Notes: generated by a model not told the origin, from the sequence alone. 64,000 nucleotides of DNA from Burkholderiales bacterium (GCA_020854105.1 JADZGB010000002.1:313695-377694), one strand, 5' to 3'. Counted from the first letter of the stretch, positions 7,907 through 17,971 are shown. Program-made: numbers and translations.

Positions 7907-10624
7907 TCAGCCGTCCTGGCCGAATACCGCGCGCCACAGGGCCAGTACCGGTGTCACCAGCACCTGCACACGCTCGCGCTCGACGCGCGCGTAGCGCTCG
8001 CCCTGCAGCCGCAGCGCGTGCTGCATGCGGCGGAACTCCCGATAGGCGTGGTGCACCGGCTCGGCCAGTTCTGGATCGATCAGCCCCAGCCTGGCCACCA
8101 GGCGCAGCAGGGCGAGGTTGCCGATGTTGCCGGTCAGTTCGCGGTGGGCATGCGCGTGTCCGAGCACCAGGAACTGCACGATGAACTCGACGTCGACGAT
8201 GCCGCCGCGGTCATGCTTGAGGTCGAACAGCTCGCTGCGATTGGGGTGCGCCTCGAGCATGCGCCGGCGCATCGCGTGGATCTCGCCGCGCAGGCCGACG
8301 GTGTCCCGCGGCAGCCGCAGGATCTCCTCGCGCAGCCCCTCGAAGCGCGCGCCGATGCCGGTGTCGCCGGCCACGAAGCGTGCCCGTGTCAATGCCTGGT
8401 GCTCCCACACCCAGGCCTTCTCGCGCTGATACCGGGCGTAGGCGTCGATGCGGCTCACCAGCAGCCCGCTCGCGCCGTCGGGACGCAGGCGCAGGTCGGT
8501 CTCGTACAGCACGCCGGCAGAGGTGTAGCTGGTGAGCCAGGTGTTGATGCGCTGGGACAGGCGCCCGTACTGCTCGGCCGCCTCCGGGTCGCTGTCGTCG
8601 TACAGGAAGATGATGTCCAGGTCGGAGGCGTAGCCCAGTTCCTTGCCGCCCAGCTTCCCGTAGCCGACGACGGCAAAACGCGGCTGCGCGCGATGGCGGG
8701 TGCGCAGACCGGCCCAGGCCAGGCGCAGCACCTGGCCCAGGATCAGGCAGGCCAGGTCGCTGAGGTGATCGCTCAGCGTCTCCAGTGGCAGGGTGCCCGA
8801 CAGATCCCGCACGAGCAGGCGCATGGTCTGCACCTGCTTGAAGTGGCGCAGCAGATCCATCTGCTGCTCGACGTTGTCGGCCCGGTCGAGCTCGGTCTGC
8901 AGCCGGGCGGCGAGCGCCGGCCAGTCCAGCGCCTCCGGGCCGGCCAGCGAGATCAGCTCGTCGAGCAGGATCGGGTGCCGCGCCAGGTATTCCGAGGCCC
9001 AGGGGCTGGCGGCCGCGAGGTCGGCCAGCCGCTGCAGCGCCCCGGGATACTCGAGCAGCAACGCCAGGTAGGATTCGCGCCGGCCGATGCTCTCGACCAC
9101 CCCGGCCAGCCTCTCCAGCGTCGCGTCCGGGCGATCCGAGGCGCCAGCCACCTCCAGCAGGCGCGGCACCAGCCGGTCCAAGCGGGCGTGGGTCGAGGCG
9201 GACATGCGCCTGTAGACTGCGCTGTCGCGCAGCGCCCGCAGCCGGCGCAGCACATCCGGTGGATCCGCATAGCCGCGCGCTGCCAGCCGGGCGAGGGCAC
9301 TTTCCTCCGGCTCCCGCGCCTGCCACACCTGGGCCATCGGCTCGTCGCGACCGGGTTCGGTGCGCGACGCGAACACGGCCTCGAACTGGCGTGTCACTCG
9401 CTCCCGATGCGCGTCGAGGGTGCGGCGGAACCGCACCACGTCCTCGAACCCCATGGAGTGCGCGACGAGCTGCAGGTCCTCGGGCTTCTCCGGCAACATC
9501 TGCGTCTGCTGGTCCTCCAGATACTGCAGGCGGTGCTCGAGGTTGCGCAGGAAGACGTAGGCCGCGTGCAGGTCCTCCACCGCCTCGGCGGGCAGGAGCT
9601 GGCGCGCGGCCAGCAGCTGCAGCGCGCCCCGCGTCGAGCGTAGCTGCAGCGCCTGGTCATGGCCGCCGCGCACGATCTGGAAGACCTGCGCCACGAACTC
9701 GATCTCGCGGATACCGCCCGGGCCGAGCTTGATGTTGTCGTGCAACTCGCGCCGGGCCACCTCGGTGCGGATCTGTGCGTGCAGCTCCCGCAGTGACTCG
9801 AAGGCGCTGTAGTCGAGATGGCGCCGGTAGACGAAGGGGCGCACCATCTGCATCAGCTCCTCGGTGGGCGCGCCCGTGAGTTCGCGCGCCTTGACCCAGG
9901 CATAGCGCTCCCACTCGCGGCCCTGCGTGAGCAGGTAGTTCTCGAGCATGGCGAAGCTCATCGCCAGCGGCCCGCTGTCGCCGTAGGGCCGCAGGCGCAT
10001 GTCTACGCGGAACACGTGTCCGTCGGCGGTGTGCTCGGATAATGCGTTGATGAGCTTCTTGCCCAGCCGCGTGAAGTACTCGTGCGCGCTCAGCGGGCGT
10101 GCTCCCCGGGCATCGCCCGCCTCGGGGTACAGGAAGATCAGGTCGATGTCGGAGGATACGTTCAGCTCGCACCCGCCCAGCTTGCCCATGCCCACGACCA
10201 GCAGGCGCATGCGCGCACCGTCGCTCTCGCCCAGGGGTTCGCCGTGCCTGGCGGCAGCCCAGGCGTCCAGGTGCGTGAGCGCGAAGCGCAGAGTCTGCTC
10301 TGCCAGCGCGCCGGTGCTCGTGACGACCTCGTCGAGATCGGCCAGGCCCGCGAGATCGCGCGTGACGATGCGCAGCATCGCGGCCCGGCGCACTGCCCGC
10401 AGCGCCCGGTGCAGGCGGCCTTCGTCGGGCACCGGATGTTCGGCGAGCAGGGCGGCGATCTCCTGCACGTGCAGGGGCCGCAGGACGTCCTCCGGGCGGA
10501 AGCAGGCGGGAGGATTGTCCAGCAGCCGGCGCAGGAAGCGGCTGAAGTGTGCGGCCCGTTCGAACAGCCGGGCCGGATCGCGGTCGGAGGTGTGTGTCGC
10601 CGTCATGGGGTCGCTGGATGCCAT
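7907..10624 (-). CDS. glnE: Bifunctional glutamine synthetase adenylyltransferase/adenylyl-removing enzyme
   Basis: Adenylylates (inactivates) and deadenylylates glutamine synthetase in response to nitrogen status signalled by PII. It has two nucleotidyltransferase domains. The N-terminal adenylyl-removing one has GMGKLGGCELNVSSDIDL and the C-terminal adenylylating one has GYGKLGGKELGYASDLDI, each with the S-D-x-D metal pair, and each is followed by a helical GlnD/PII-uridylyl-transferase-associated region. I chose the ATG at 10624 (MASSDP..., 905 residues), which matches the family length. The open frame continues upstream to 10861 but overlaps the divergent gene and looks non-coding there. 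ATG 10606 is an alternative. Confidence 0.95.
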   Translation of the reverse strand: MASSDPMTATHTSDRDPARLFERAAHFSRFLRRLLDNPPACFRPEDVLRPLHVQEIAALLAEHPVPDEGRLHRALRAVRRAAMLRIVTRDLAGLADLDEVVTSTGALAEQTLRFALTHLDAWAAARHGEPLGESDGARMRLLVVGMGKLGGCELNVSSDIDLIFLYPEAGDARGARPLSAHEYFTRLGKKLINALSEHTADGHVFRVDMRLRPYGDSGPLAMSFAMLENYLLTQGREWERYAWVKARELTGAPTEELMQMVRPFVYRRHLDYSAFESLRELHAQIRTEVARRELHDNIKLGPGGIREIEFVAQVFQIVRGGHDQALQLRSTRGALQLLAARQLLPAEAVEDLHAAYVFLRNLEHRLQYLEDQQTQMLPEKPEDLQLVAHSMGFEDVVRFRRTLDAHRERVTRQFEAVFASRTEPGRDEPMAQVWQAREPEESALARLAARGYADPPDVLRRLRALRDSAVYRRMSASTHARLDRLVPRLLEVAGASDRPDATLERLAGVVESIGRRESYLALLLEYPGALQRLADLAAASPWASEYLARHPILLDELISLAGPEALDWPALAARLQTELDRADNVEQQMDLLRHFKQVQTMRLLVRDLSGTLPLETLSDHLSDLACLILGQVLRLAWAGLRTRHRAQPRFAVVGYGKLGGKELGYASDLDIIFLYDDSDPEAAEQYGRLSQRINTWLTSYTSAGVLYETDLRLRPDGASGLLVSRIDAYARYQREKAWVWEHQALTRARFVAGDTGIGARFEGLREEILRLPRDTVGLRGEIHAMRRRMLEAHPNRSELFDLKHDRGGIVDVEFIVQFLVLGHAHAHRELTGNIGNLALLRLVARLGLIDPELAEPVHHAYREFRRMQHALRLQGERYARVERERVQVLVTPVLALWRAVFGQDG

Positions 10625-10793
10625 TGAGTAGAATAGCGCGTCTGGTCGCGCTGTCGAAGCTGCAACGGCGCCGCGATCCCACCCCCGGACTGCCTGCCCT
10701 GACCCGCCCGTTGCGTCACCCTGCGAAGCACTCCGCCGCCGCATGCCACCTGCTGCGCGCCGCCGCTTGGCCGCATTCGCAGACAAGGCGCCG

Positions 10794-13700
10794 ATGAAGC
10801 GCATGCTGCCGCTCGCCTGGCCCACGCTGCGCTTCGTGCGCCATGGATCCGCATGGCTCATGCGCTGGCTGCTGCGGGGCGTGCTGATCCTTGCCCTGCT
10901 CCTGGGGGCCGGGGCAGCCGCCGTGCGCTATCTGCTGATCCCCAACATCGACCATTACCGGGCCGAGATCGCCCAGGCCATCAGCCGTGCGGCCAACCAG
11001 CGCGTCACGCTCGGTGCGGTGAGCGCCGCGTGGGACGGCATGCGGCCACGCCTGGCGCTGCGCGAGGTGCGCGTGTACGACAGCGCGGGCGCCGAGCGGC
11101 TCGTGCTGGAGCGCATCGATGCGCAGTTGTCCTGGACCTCGCTGGTGGCCCTCGAGCCGCGTTTCCACTCGATCGCGCTGGAGCGGCTGAGCCTGGAGGT
11201 GCGGCGCGACCGGACCGGGCGCTTCTGGGTGGCGGGCATGCCGCTGCAGCCGGGCCAGGCCGAGGAGGGATTCGGCGACTGGCTGCTGGAACAGCATCGG
11301 GTGAGCGTGCGCGATTCCTCGCTCACCTGGATCGACCAGACCCTGGGGGGCACACCGCTGCTGGTCCGGGACACCGATCTGACGCTGCAGAAGCACCTGA
11401 GTGGATGGCGATTCGCGCTGCACGCGGTGCCGCCGGCGGCGCTTGCCGCTCCCGTCGACCTGCGCGGCGATCTGTCACGCGACCGCCGTGGCCCGGGCGC
11501 GCGGTGGAGCGGCGAGCTGTACATGAAGATGGGATATGCGGATCTGACTGCCCTGCGCCAGTGGATCGCGATTCCCTTCGACGTCACTCGTGGGGCCGGG
11601 GCGCTGGAGGCCTGGTCACGCATCGATGCCGGGCACATGCGCGCGCTCACGGCCGACGTCGCGCTGTCCGGCGTGCGGCTGCGGCTGCGTTCCGATCTGC
11701 CGGAACTGGCCCTGACGAGCATGGCCGGTCGCCTCACCTGGCGGCAGAACGCACAGGGCTTCGCCTACGGCGCCCGCAGACTGTCCTTCACCACGCCGGA
11801 CGGACTCAGACTGTCCCCGGCAGAGATCTCCTACGACCGTTCGGCCGCCGGGGATGAGCGCCAGGTGCAGTCCCGCCTGCAGGTCGACCGGCTGGATCTG
11901 GCCGCAGTGATGCGACTGCTGGACCGGCTGCCGCTGGATGCGGCGCTGCGTGGGCGCCTGGCCGAAGCTGCTCCGCGCGGAACGGTGCGCGATTTCGAGT
12001 TGCGCTGGACCGGGCCGTTCCAGGAACGGCGCAGCTATCTGCTGCGTGCCGGGTTCGACCGGCTGGCATTGTCCCCATCGGGCTATCTGCCCGGATTCGG
12101 CGCGGTGAGCGGCAGCGTCGAGGCGACCGACCAGGGCGGCGTGGTGACCCTGAGCAGCGGCAGGTCCGAGGTGGCCATGCCGCGCGTGTTCGCCGCCGCG
12201 CTTCCGCTGGAATCGCTGGATGCGCGCGTCACCTGGAGCAATCCGGCAGGTGGCCCGCTGGTGCACATCGAGCGCGCCGTGTTCTCGAACGCGCATCTGG
12301 CCGGGCAGGTGCGCGGTTCCTACCGCGCCGTGCCCGGACATCCCGGTACGATCGACCTGTCCGGATCGCTTTCGCGCGGCGATGCACGCGAGGTCTGGCG
12401 CTACATTCCCCTGCGCATCCACGAGGACATCCGCGAGTGGCTCAAGGACGGGCTGGTGGCCGGCCGCAGCGAGGATGTTCGCTTCCGTCTGCGCGGGGAC
12501 CTGCGCCGCTTTCCCTTCGTCGATCCCGCCAGCGGCATCTTCGAGGTGGTCACGCGCTTTCACGACGGCGCGCTGTCGTACGTGCCCGGCTGGCCGGTGA
12601 TCGAGGGGGGGCGCGGTGAACTGGTGTTCCGCGCCGCCAGCATGAACCTCTCGGTCGAGCAGGCGCGCGTGTTCGGTACCGAGCTGCGCGCGGTCAGGGC
12701 CAGCATCGCCGACCTGGCCGGCCCCGACCACACCGTGCGGATAAGCGGGGTCGCGCAGGGTCCCAGCCAGGATTTCCTGCGCTTCATCGAGGAAAGTGCG
12801 GTGGATCGCTGGATCGGCGGCCTCACGCGCGGGATGCGCGCCACCGGGTCGGGTACCCTGCAGCTGGCACTGACCATCCCCCTGCACCGTCTGGAGGAGG
12901 CGGGCGTGCGGGGCAGCTACCGCTTCGCCGGCAATACGCTGGAGCCGGGTCACCGCGCCCCGCGCCTCGACAACCTGGCCGGTGAGCTGCGTTTCACCGA
13001 ACGCGACGTGCGCGTGGACGAGGCCAGCGGAAGCGTGCTCGGCATGCCGGCGCGGTTCTCGGTGCATCGCGACGGCAACGGCATCCAGGTACAGGCACGG
13101 GGCAGTGCCGACACCGCCGCAATGCGCGCACTGGTCGACCATCCCCTGGGGGCGCGCCTGAGCGGCAGCATCGGCTGGCAGGCGCGGGTCGGCATCCGCG
13201 ACGGCGGCTACGAACTCAGGGTCGAGTCGGACCTGCGCGGACTGACCAGCACGCTTCCGGCGCCCTTCGCCAAGCCGGCGGCGCGGCCGTGGCCGATGCG
13301 CTACCAGCGCCGGGGAAACGGAGTGCGCGATTTCGCCGTGCTGTCGGTTGGCAGCGTGCTCTCCGCGCAACTGCAACTCGACCCGCGCGCGCGCGACCGC
13401 ATCGTGCGCGGGGAGATCCGGCTCAACGCGCAGGCGCCACCGCCCGCCCGCGACGGCCTGTGGCTCAGCGGCACCGTCCCGGCGGCAGACCTGGACGCGT
13501 GGCGTGCCCTGCTCGATGCACCGGGGGGCGGGAGCGGGGGGACGAAGCTGGCCGGAGCCTCGATGCAGATCGGCGTGCTGCGCGCCGGTGGGCGTGACTG
13601 GAACGACGTGCAGATCGGACTGGTCCGCGCGCAGGAGGTCTGGCGCGGGCGCATCGATGCACGCCAGGCCGTCGGCACCTTCCAATGGGCGCCCGCCGGT

Positions 13701-14618
13701 ACCGGTGCCCTCGCTGCCCGGCTCGAGAGGCTGCACGTGCCCGACGCCCCGGAAGAGATGAACGAAGTCACCGGCACGCGGCCGATGAACCTGCCGGCCC
13801 TGGACATCGCAGCCGAGGATTTCCGGCTCGGCGCGCGCCGGCTCGGCCGCATGATGCTCACCGCCGGGCCGCAGGGGCGCGAATGGCACATCCGTCGCTT
13901 CGAGGCGGTCGGCGAACACGGAACGCTGGAGGCGAGCGGTGTATGGCAGCGGTCGGTCGGTGCGCCGACGACCAGCCTCGACCTGACGGTGCGCGCCGAC
14001 GACATCGGCGCCTACTTCGCCAGCATCGACATCCCGCCAGGCGTCGTGGGCGGCAGCGGCAGTCTGAAGGGCCGGCTGGGCTGGTCGGGCGCTCCGCAGG
14101 CGCCCGACCAGCCCAGCTTGCGCGGAACACTGGAGCTGCGCGCGCGCAAGGGCCGCTTCGCGAGGGCCGAGCCCGGCATCGGCAAGCTGATCGGGGTGCT
14201 CAGCCTGCAGGCGCTGCCCCGCCGCGTGGCGCTCGACTTCAACGACGTGTTCAGCGACGGGTTCGTGTTCGATTCCCTCGCCGCGAATATCGATGTCGAA
14301 CAGGGCATCGCCCGCACGCAGAACTTCAGCATGATCGGCCCGGCAGCGCGGGTCGAGATGCGCGGCGAGGTGAACCTCGCCGGCGAGACCCAGCGGCTGG
14401 ACATCAAGGTGCTGCCTGCATTGAGCGAGAGCGTTGCGCTGGGCGCAGCCTTCCTCAATCCCGCCATCGGCATCGCGGCCCTGCTGGCCCAGAAGGCGTT
14501 GAACGATCCGATCAATCAGCTCGCTGCGTTCGAATACGAGATCAGCGGCACCTGGTCCGACCCGATCGTGCTCGGCAAGCGGCGCAACCAGAAGGACGCG
14601 CGGCCGGGCCGGGAGTGA
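10794..14618 (+). CDS. yhdP: YhdP-family AsmA-like envelope protein
   Basis: A 1274-residue protein with one N-terminal membrane segment (WLLRGVLILALLLGAGAA, residues ~25-42) and a very long periplasmic beta-rich body. It has the opening VRYLLIPNIDHYRAEI and AVSAAWDGMRPRLALREVRVYD that mark the TIGR02099/DUF3971 group, and the AsmA-like C-terminal region (residues ~1150-1260, with FSMIGPAARVEMRGEVNLAGE). YhdP and its paralogues are thought to be bridge-like proteins carrying phospholipid to the outer membrane. It is divergent from glnE (169 bases apart) and upstream of tldD, a common betaproteobacterial order, though the nitrilase gene often placed between is absent. ATGs at 10743 and 10803 are alternatives. 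Confidence 0.88.
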   Translation: MKRMLPLAWPTLRFVRHGSAWLMRWLLRGVLILALLLGAGAAAVRYLLIPNIDHYRAEIAQAISRAANQRVTLGAVSAAWDGMRPRLALREVRVYDSAGAERLVLERIDAQLSWTSLVALEPRFHSIALERLSLEVRRDRTGRFWVAGMPLQPGQAEEGFGDWLLEQHRVSVRDSSLTWIDQTLGGTPLLVRDTDLTLQKHLSGWRFALHAVPPAALAAPVDLRGDLSRDRRGPGARWSGELYMKMGYADLTALRQWIAIPFDVTRGAGALEAWSRIDAGHMRALTADVALSGVRLRLRSDLPELALTSMAGRLTWRQNAQGFAYGARRLSFTTPDGLRLSPAEISYDRSAAGDERQVQSRLQVDRLDLAAVMRLLDRLPLDAALRGRLAEAAPRGTVRDFELRWTGPFQERRSYLLRAGFDRLALSPSGYLPGFGAVSGSVEATDQGGVVTLSSGRSEVAMPRVFAAALPLESLDARVTWSNPAGGPLVHIERAVFSNAHLAGQVRGSYRAVPGHPGTIDLSGSLSRGDAREVWRYIPLRIHEDIREWLKDGLVAGRSEDVRFRLRGDLRRFPFVDPASGIFEVVTRFHDGALSYVPGWPVIEGGRGELVFRAASMNLSVEQARVFGTELRAVRASIADLAGPDHTVRISGVAQGPSQDFLRFIEESAVDRWIGGLTRGMRATGSGTLQLALTIPLHRLEEAGVRGSYRFAGNTLEPGHRAPRLDNLAGELRFTERDVRVDEASGSVLGMPARFSVHRDGNGIQVQARGSADTAAMRALVDHPLGARLSGSIGWQARVGIRDGGYELRVESDLRGLTSTLPAPFAKPAARPWPMRYQRRGNGVRDFAVLSVGSVLSAQLQLDPRARDRIVRGEIRLNAQAPPPARDGLWLSGTVPAADLDAWRALLDAPGGGSGGTKLAGASMQIGVLRAGGRDWNDVQIGLVRAQEVWRGRIDARQAVGTFQWAPAGTGALAARLERLHVPDAPEEMNEVTGTRPMNLPALDIAAEDFRLGARRLGRMMLTAGPQGREWHIRRFEAVGEHGTLEASGVWQRSVGAPTTSLDLTVRADDIGAYFASIDIPPGVVGGSGSLKGRLGWSGAPQAPDQPSLRGTLELRARKGRFARAEPGIGKLIGVLSLQALPRRVALDFNDVFSDGFVFDSLAANIDVEQGIARTQNFSMIGPAARVEMRGEVNLAGETQRLDIKVLPALSESVALGAAFLNPAIGIAALLAQKALNDPINQLAAFEYEISGTWSDPIVLGKRRNQKDARPGRE

Positions 14619-14744
14619 GGTTGGAAAAAGCACATGCGCGCCCAGAACTATCCTCAGAACCAACCCGGGCCTGGCGAATTCCCCTGGCTCCCGGCACCCC
14701 GTTACCGCTAACCTAGTCGTTGACCACATCGCACCCTGGCAGCC

Positions 14745-16202
14745 ATGAACGCACCCGTCCATCGCGAAATCCTGTTCTCCACCGCCGAGCGCACCCTGCT
14801 GGCGCCCTATGGGCTCGATCCGGGTGAGCTGGGCAGCGTGTTCGGCCATATCCTCAGCCACCACGTGGACTATGCGGATCTGTACTTCCAGTACAGCCGG
14901 GGCGAGAGCTGGAGCCTGGAGGAGGGCATCGTCAAGTCCGGCAGCTTCAACATCGATCAGGGCGTGGGCGTACGGGCCGTGACTGGCGACAAGACCGCGT
15001 TCGCCTACTCGGACGACATCAGCCTGCCCGCGCTGCAGTCTGCCGCCGATGCCACCCGCGCCATCGCGCGCCAGGGCGCGCAGGCGCGTACGCAGGTGGC
15101 GCGGCGCAACCCCGCACGGGAGCTGTATCTTCCGCACGATCCGATCGCCAGCCTGGATGCACCGAGCAAGGTGGCCCTGCTGGAGCGGCTGGAAACGTTC
15201 GCTCGGGCCATCGATCCGCGCGTGAAGCAGGTGATGGCGAGCCTGGCCGGCGAGTACGAGGTGGTGCTGGTGGCCCGCAGCGACGGCGCGATGGCGGCCG
15301 ACGTGCGGCCGCTGGTGCGACTGTCGCTGCAGGTGATCGCCGAGGAAGGCGCGCGGCGCGAGCAAGGCAGTGCCGGCGGTGGCGGCCGCTTCGATTACGC
15401 CTACTTCACCGACGAGGTGCTGCACGACTACGCCCGCAGGGCGGTGGAGCAGGCGCTGGTCAACCTGCGTGCACGACCCGCCCCGGCCGGCACCATGACC
15501 GTGGTGCTGGGGCCGGGCTGGCCGGGCGTGCTGCTGCACGAGGCGATCGGCCACGGACTCGAGGGCGATTTCAACCGCAAGGGCACCTCGGCATTCACCG
15601 GCCGCGTCGGCGAGCGCGTCGCTGCGCCGGACGTCACCGTGGTGGATGACGGCACCCTGGCAAGGCGGCGCGGCTCGCTCAACGTCGATGACGAGGGCAA
15701 TCCGACTCAGTGCACCGTGCTGATCGAGGACGGAGTGCTCCAGGGCTACATCCAGGACGCGATGAACGCGCGCCTGATGGGCGTGCCGGTCACCGGCAAC
15801 GGACGCCGGGAATCGTTCGCGCACACGCCCATGCCGCGCATGACGAACACCTATATGCTCTCCGGTGACAAGGATCCGCGGGAGATCATCGCCTCCGTCA
15901 AGCGTGGCCTGTACGCGGTGAATTTCGGCGGCGGGCAGGTCGACATCGTCAGCGGCAAGTTCGTGTTCTCGACGTCGGAGGCCTACATGATCGAGGATGG
16001 CAAGGTCACCTATCCTGTCAAGGGGGCGACGTTGATCGGCAACGGCCCGGACGCGCTCACGCGGGTGAGCATGATCGGGAACGACATGTCGCTCGACACC
16101 GGTGTGGGTACCTGCGGCAAGGAAGGACAGAGCGTGCCCGTGGGCGTCGGGCAACCCACCCTGCGCATCGATGGACTGACCGTCGGCGGCACCTCCGCCT
16201 GA
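14745..16202 (+). CDS. tldD: Metalloprotease TldD
   Basis: A 485-residue subunit of the TldD/TldE protease, which degrades unfolded or modified peptides such as microcin B17 precursor and CcdA. The zinc motif HExxxH is present as HEAIGH at residues 265-270, with the glycine-rich [14 protein letters not shown] after it. The C-terminus carries the family [18 protein letters not shown] signature. TldD forms a heterodimer with TldE (PmbA), which is not in this window. It follows yhdP by 126 bases in which I see no clear regulatory signal. The ATG at 14745 gives the expected length. Confidence 0.96.
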   Translation: MNAPVHREILFSTAERTLLAPYGLDPGELGSVFGHILSHHVDYADLYFQYSRGESWSLEEGIVKSGSFNIDQGVGVRAVTGDKTAFAYSDDISLPALQSAADATRAIARQGAQARTQVARRNPARELYLPHDPIASLDAPSKVALLERLETFARAIDPRVKQVMASLAGEYEVVLVARSDGAMAADVRPLVRLSLQVIAEEGARREQGSAGGGGRFDYAYFTDEVLHDYARRAVEQALVNLRARPAPAGTMTVVLGPGWPGVLLHEAIGHGLEGDFNRKGTSAFTGRVGERVAAPDVTVVDDGTLARRRGSLNVDDEGNPTQCTVLIEDGVLQGYIQDAMNARLMGVPVTGNGRRESFAHTPMPRMTNTYMLSGDKDPREIIASVKRGLYAVNFGGGQVDIVSGKFVFSTSEAYMIEDGKVTYPVKGATLIGNGPDALTRVSMIGNDMSLDTGVGTCGKEGQSVPVGVGQPTLRIDGLTVGGTSA

Positions 16203-16253
16203 CTGTTCGACCGGCCTCTCGTATCCCGGTGACTGATCGCACCAAACCCGCGG

Positions 16254-16334
16254 ATCACTCATCGCCAATCACCAATCGACTGGATCCCGTCGGCTTTCTC
16301 CGGGATGACGACACCCACGAATCACCAATCACCA
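16254..16334 (+). repeat. Heptamer repeat arrays flanking a palindrome
   Basis: The gap between tldD and the DAHP-synthase-like gene holds degenerate 7-bp units. Four lie in a row at 16254-16281 (ATCACTC, ATCGCCA, ATCACCA, ATCGACT) and two identical ATCACCA units lie at 16321-16334. Between them is an inverted repeat with arms ATCCCG (16284-16289) and CGGGAT (16301-16306). Read on the minus strand this resembles the GTCATCCCGG...GGGATCCAG palindromes scattered through many proteobacterial genomes. The reading of the repeat is direct; its class is inferred. Confidence 0.6.
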
Positions 16335-16340
16335 GGACCG

Positions 16341-17456
16341 ATGATCCTCATCCTCAACGAGAACACCGATCTCAACGCCCCCGAGTACGCGCAGCTGCTG
16401 GGCACGCTTCGTCAGCTGCCCGGCATCCAGGTCAAGGCGCACCGGATCGAAGGCGACCTGCGCGCGGTCACGGAGATCTACCTGATCGGAGACACCAAGC
16501 AACTGTCGATGGAGGACATGCGCGCGCTGCCGCTGGTCGAGCGCGTGGTACGCGTGTCCGAGGAATACCGCGTGCTAGGCCGACACAGGGACGACAGCCG
16601 ACCGACGGGTTTCGAATACCAGGGCGTGCGCTTCGGACAGGACACGCTGAACATCTTCGCCGGTCTGTGCGCGGTGGACACGCCGGAACACGTGGACGCG
16701 ATGTGCCGTGCGCTCAAGGACAACGGCCTGCAGTGCACGCGCATGGGCGCGTACAAGCCGCGCACCAGTCCGTATTCGTTCCAGGGACACGGCCGCGCCT
16801 GCCTGAACTACGTGTTCGAGATCGCTGGCAAGCACGGCATCCGGGTCATTGCCATGGAGATCACGCACGAGGCGCACGTGGACGAGATCCGCGAGGCACT
16901 GCGCGAGACCGGCAGCCCGACCGGCGTGATGCTGCAGATCGGCACGCGCAACACGCAGAATTTCGAACTCCTCAAGGCGGTGGGACGCCAGAAGGAGTAC
17001 CCGGTGCTGATCAAGCGCGGCTTCGGCATCACGCTGGACGAGTCGCTCAACGCGGCAGAGTACCTGGCGAGCGAGGGCAATCACCGCGTGGTGTTCGGAC
17101 TGCGCGGCATGAAGACCAACATGGGCGATCCGCACCGGAATTTCGTGGATTTCGCGCACGTGCCGGTGGTGCGCCGGCTGACCCGCATGCCGGTATGCAT
17201 CGACCCCTCGCACTCGGTGGGCTCGCGCATCGAGGGACCGGACGGAATCCTCGATCTCGTCCACGCTACCGCTCAGGGGGTACTGGCGGGGGCCAACATG
17301 ATCCTCGTGGATTTCCACCCCAATCCGGCGAAGGCACTGGTGGACGGGCCGCAGGCGCTGCTGCTGGCGGAACTGCCGCTGTTCGTGGCCGACGTCGCCG
17401 CCGCGCGCGAGGCCTACCTGCGCCGCACGCGGATATGGAGCAAGGCGGCGGCGTGA
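16341..17456 (+). CDS. 3-deoxy-7-phosphoheptulonate synthase-like protein (class I beta)
   Basis: Expected to join phosphoenolpyruvate and erythrose 4-phosphate in the first step of aromatic amino acid synthesis. The 371-residue protein has an N-terminal ferredoxin-like domain (~1-75) followed by a TIM barrel with YKPRTSPYSFQG, LQIGTRNTQNFELLK, LIKRGFGITLDE, DPSHSVGSR and HPNPAKALVDGPQ. Against the common motifs it shows substitutions: LC for PC in the first metal loop, FGLRG where others have CERG, and Asp in VDFHP where others have Glu. It may therefore be a divergent paralogue. ATG 16341 begins the family-like MILILNENTD; the earlier ATG 16305 lies inside a palindromic repeat and is less likely. 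It overlaps the next gene by 4 bases. Confidence 0.75.
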   Translation: MILILNENTDLNAPEYAQLLGTLRQLPGIQVKAHRIEGDLRAVTEIYLIGDTKQLSMEDMRALPLVERVVRVSEEYRVLGRHRDDSRPTGFEYQGVRFGQDTLNIFAGLCAVDTPEHVDAMCRALKDNGLQCTRMGAYKPRTSPYSFQGHGRACLNYVFEIAGKHGIRVIAMEITHEAHVDEIREALRETGSPTGVMLQIGTRNTQNFELLKAVGRQKEYPVLIKRGFGITLDESLNAAEYLASEGNHRVVFGLRGMKTNMGDPHRNFVDFAHVPVVRRLTRMPVCIDPSHSVGSRIEGPDGILDLVHATAQGVLAGANMILVDFHPNPAKALVDGPQALLLAELPLFVADVAAAREAYLRRTRIWSKAAA

Positions 17457-17971
17457 GCGGGGCTGCCAACGCGCGCCTGGCCACGCTCGAACTCCTGGGC
17501 GAGGGCACGCACACTGCCGGGCAGATCGGCCGGATGATCGGGCACGCGCGCTTCTTCGACGGCTTCACCGCGCAAGACGTGCAGCGGCTTGCCGCCTTCA
17601 TGCGGCTGTATCGCGCCCCGGCCGGCGCCACCATCATCGCCGAGGGCGAGTGCGACGACTACATGCTGCTGATCGTCAGCGGCCACGTGGACGTGCGCAA
17701 GACCGACAAGCGTGGCGTGCTGCAGACCATGACCAGCGTCGGCCCCGGCATGACGCTGGGGGAGATGTCCATGATCGACGGTGAGCCGCGCTTCGCCACG
17801 TGTATCGCCGCGGAGCCCACCACGTTCGCCATCCTGGCGCGCGCCGCGATGGTGCGCATTCTCGAGGATGCCCCGGAACTCGGCGCAAAGGTGCTGATCC
17901 GGGTCGTCACGCTGCTCTCCCAGCGCCTGCGCCAGACGAGCGCGACGCTGCTGCACTACATGGAGCGCTGA
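17453..17971 (+). CDS. Cyclic nucleotide-binding (CNB/CAP_ED) domain protein
   Basis: A 172-residue protein made almost only of a cyclic-nucleotide-binding beta-roll (residues ~35-150). It has FFDGFTAQDVQRLAAFM, the EGECDDYMLLIVSG core and the phosphate-binding-cassette-like GEMSMIDGEPRFAT. No DNA-binding domain follows the roll, so it is not a CRP/FNR activator; it may be a stand-alone sensor or adaptor. The GTG at 17453 overlaps the TGA of the DAHP-synthase-like gene (GTGA), suggesting translational coupling; ATG 17435 is an alternative that overlaps more. The partner and ligand are unknown. The cassette has Glu in GEMS and Arg in PRFA as in cAMP/cGMP binders, so binding is plausible. Confidence 0.8.
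   Translation: MSGAANARLATLELLGEGTHTAGQIGRMIGHARFFDGFTAQDVQRLAAFMRLYRAPAGATIIAEGECDDYMLLIVSGHVDVRKTDKRGVLQTMTSVGPGMTLGEMSMIDGEPRFATCIAAEPTTFAILARAAMVRILEDAPELGAKVLIRVVTLLSQRLRQTSATLLHYMER

Noticed and set aside
10625..10861. N-terminal extension of glnE by 79 codons
   Set aside because: The extension overlaps the divergent yhdP start, has low-quality composition, and the 905-residue protein already matches the family.
11616..16268. Minus-strand open frame of about 1550 codons opposite yhdP and tldD
   Set aside because: A shadow frame caused by high GC; it has no recognisable domain, while the plus strand carries yhdP and tldD with clear motifs.
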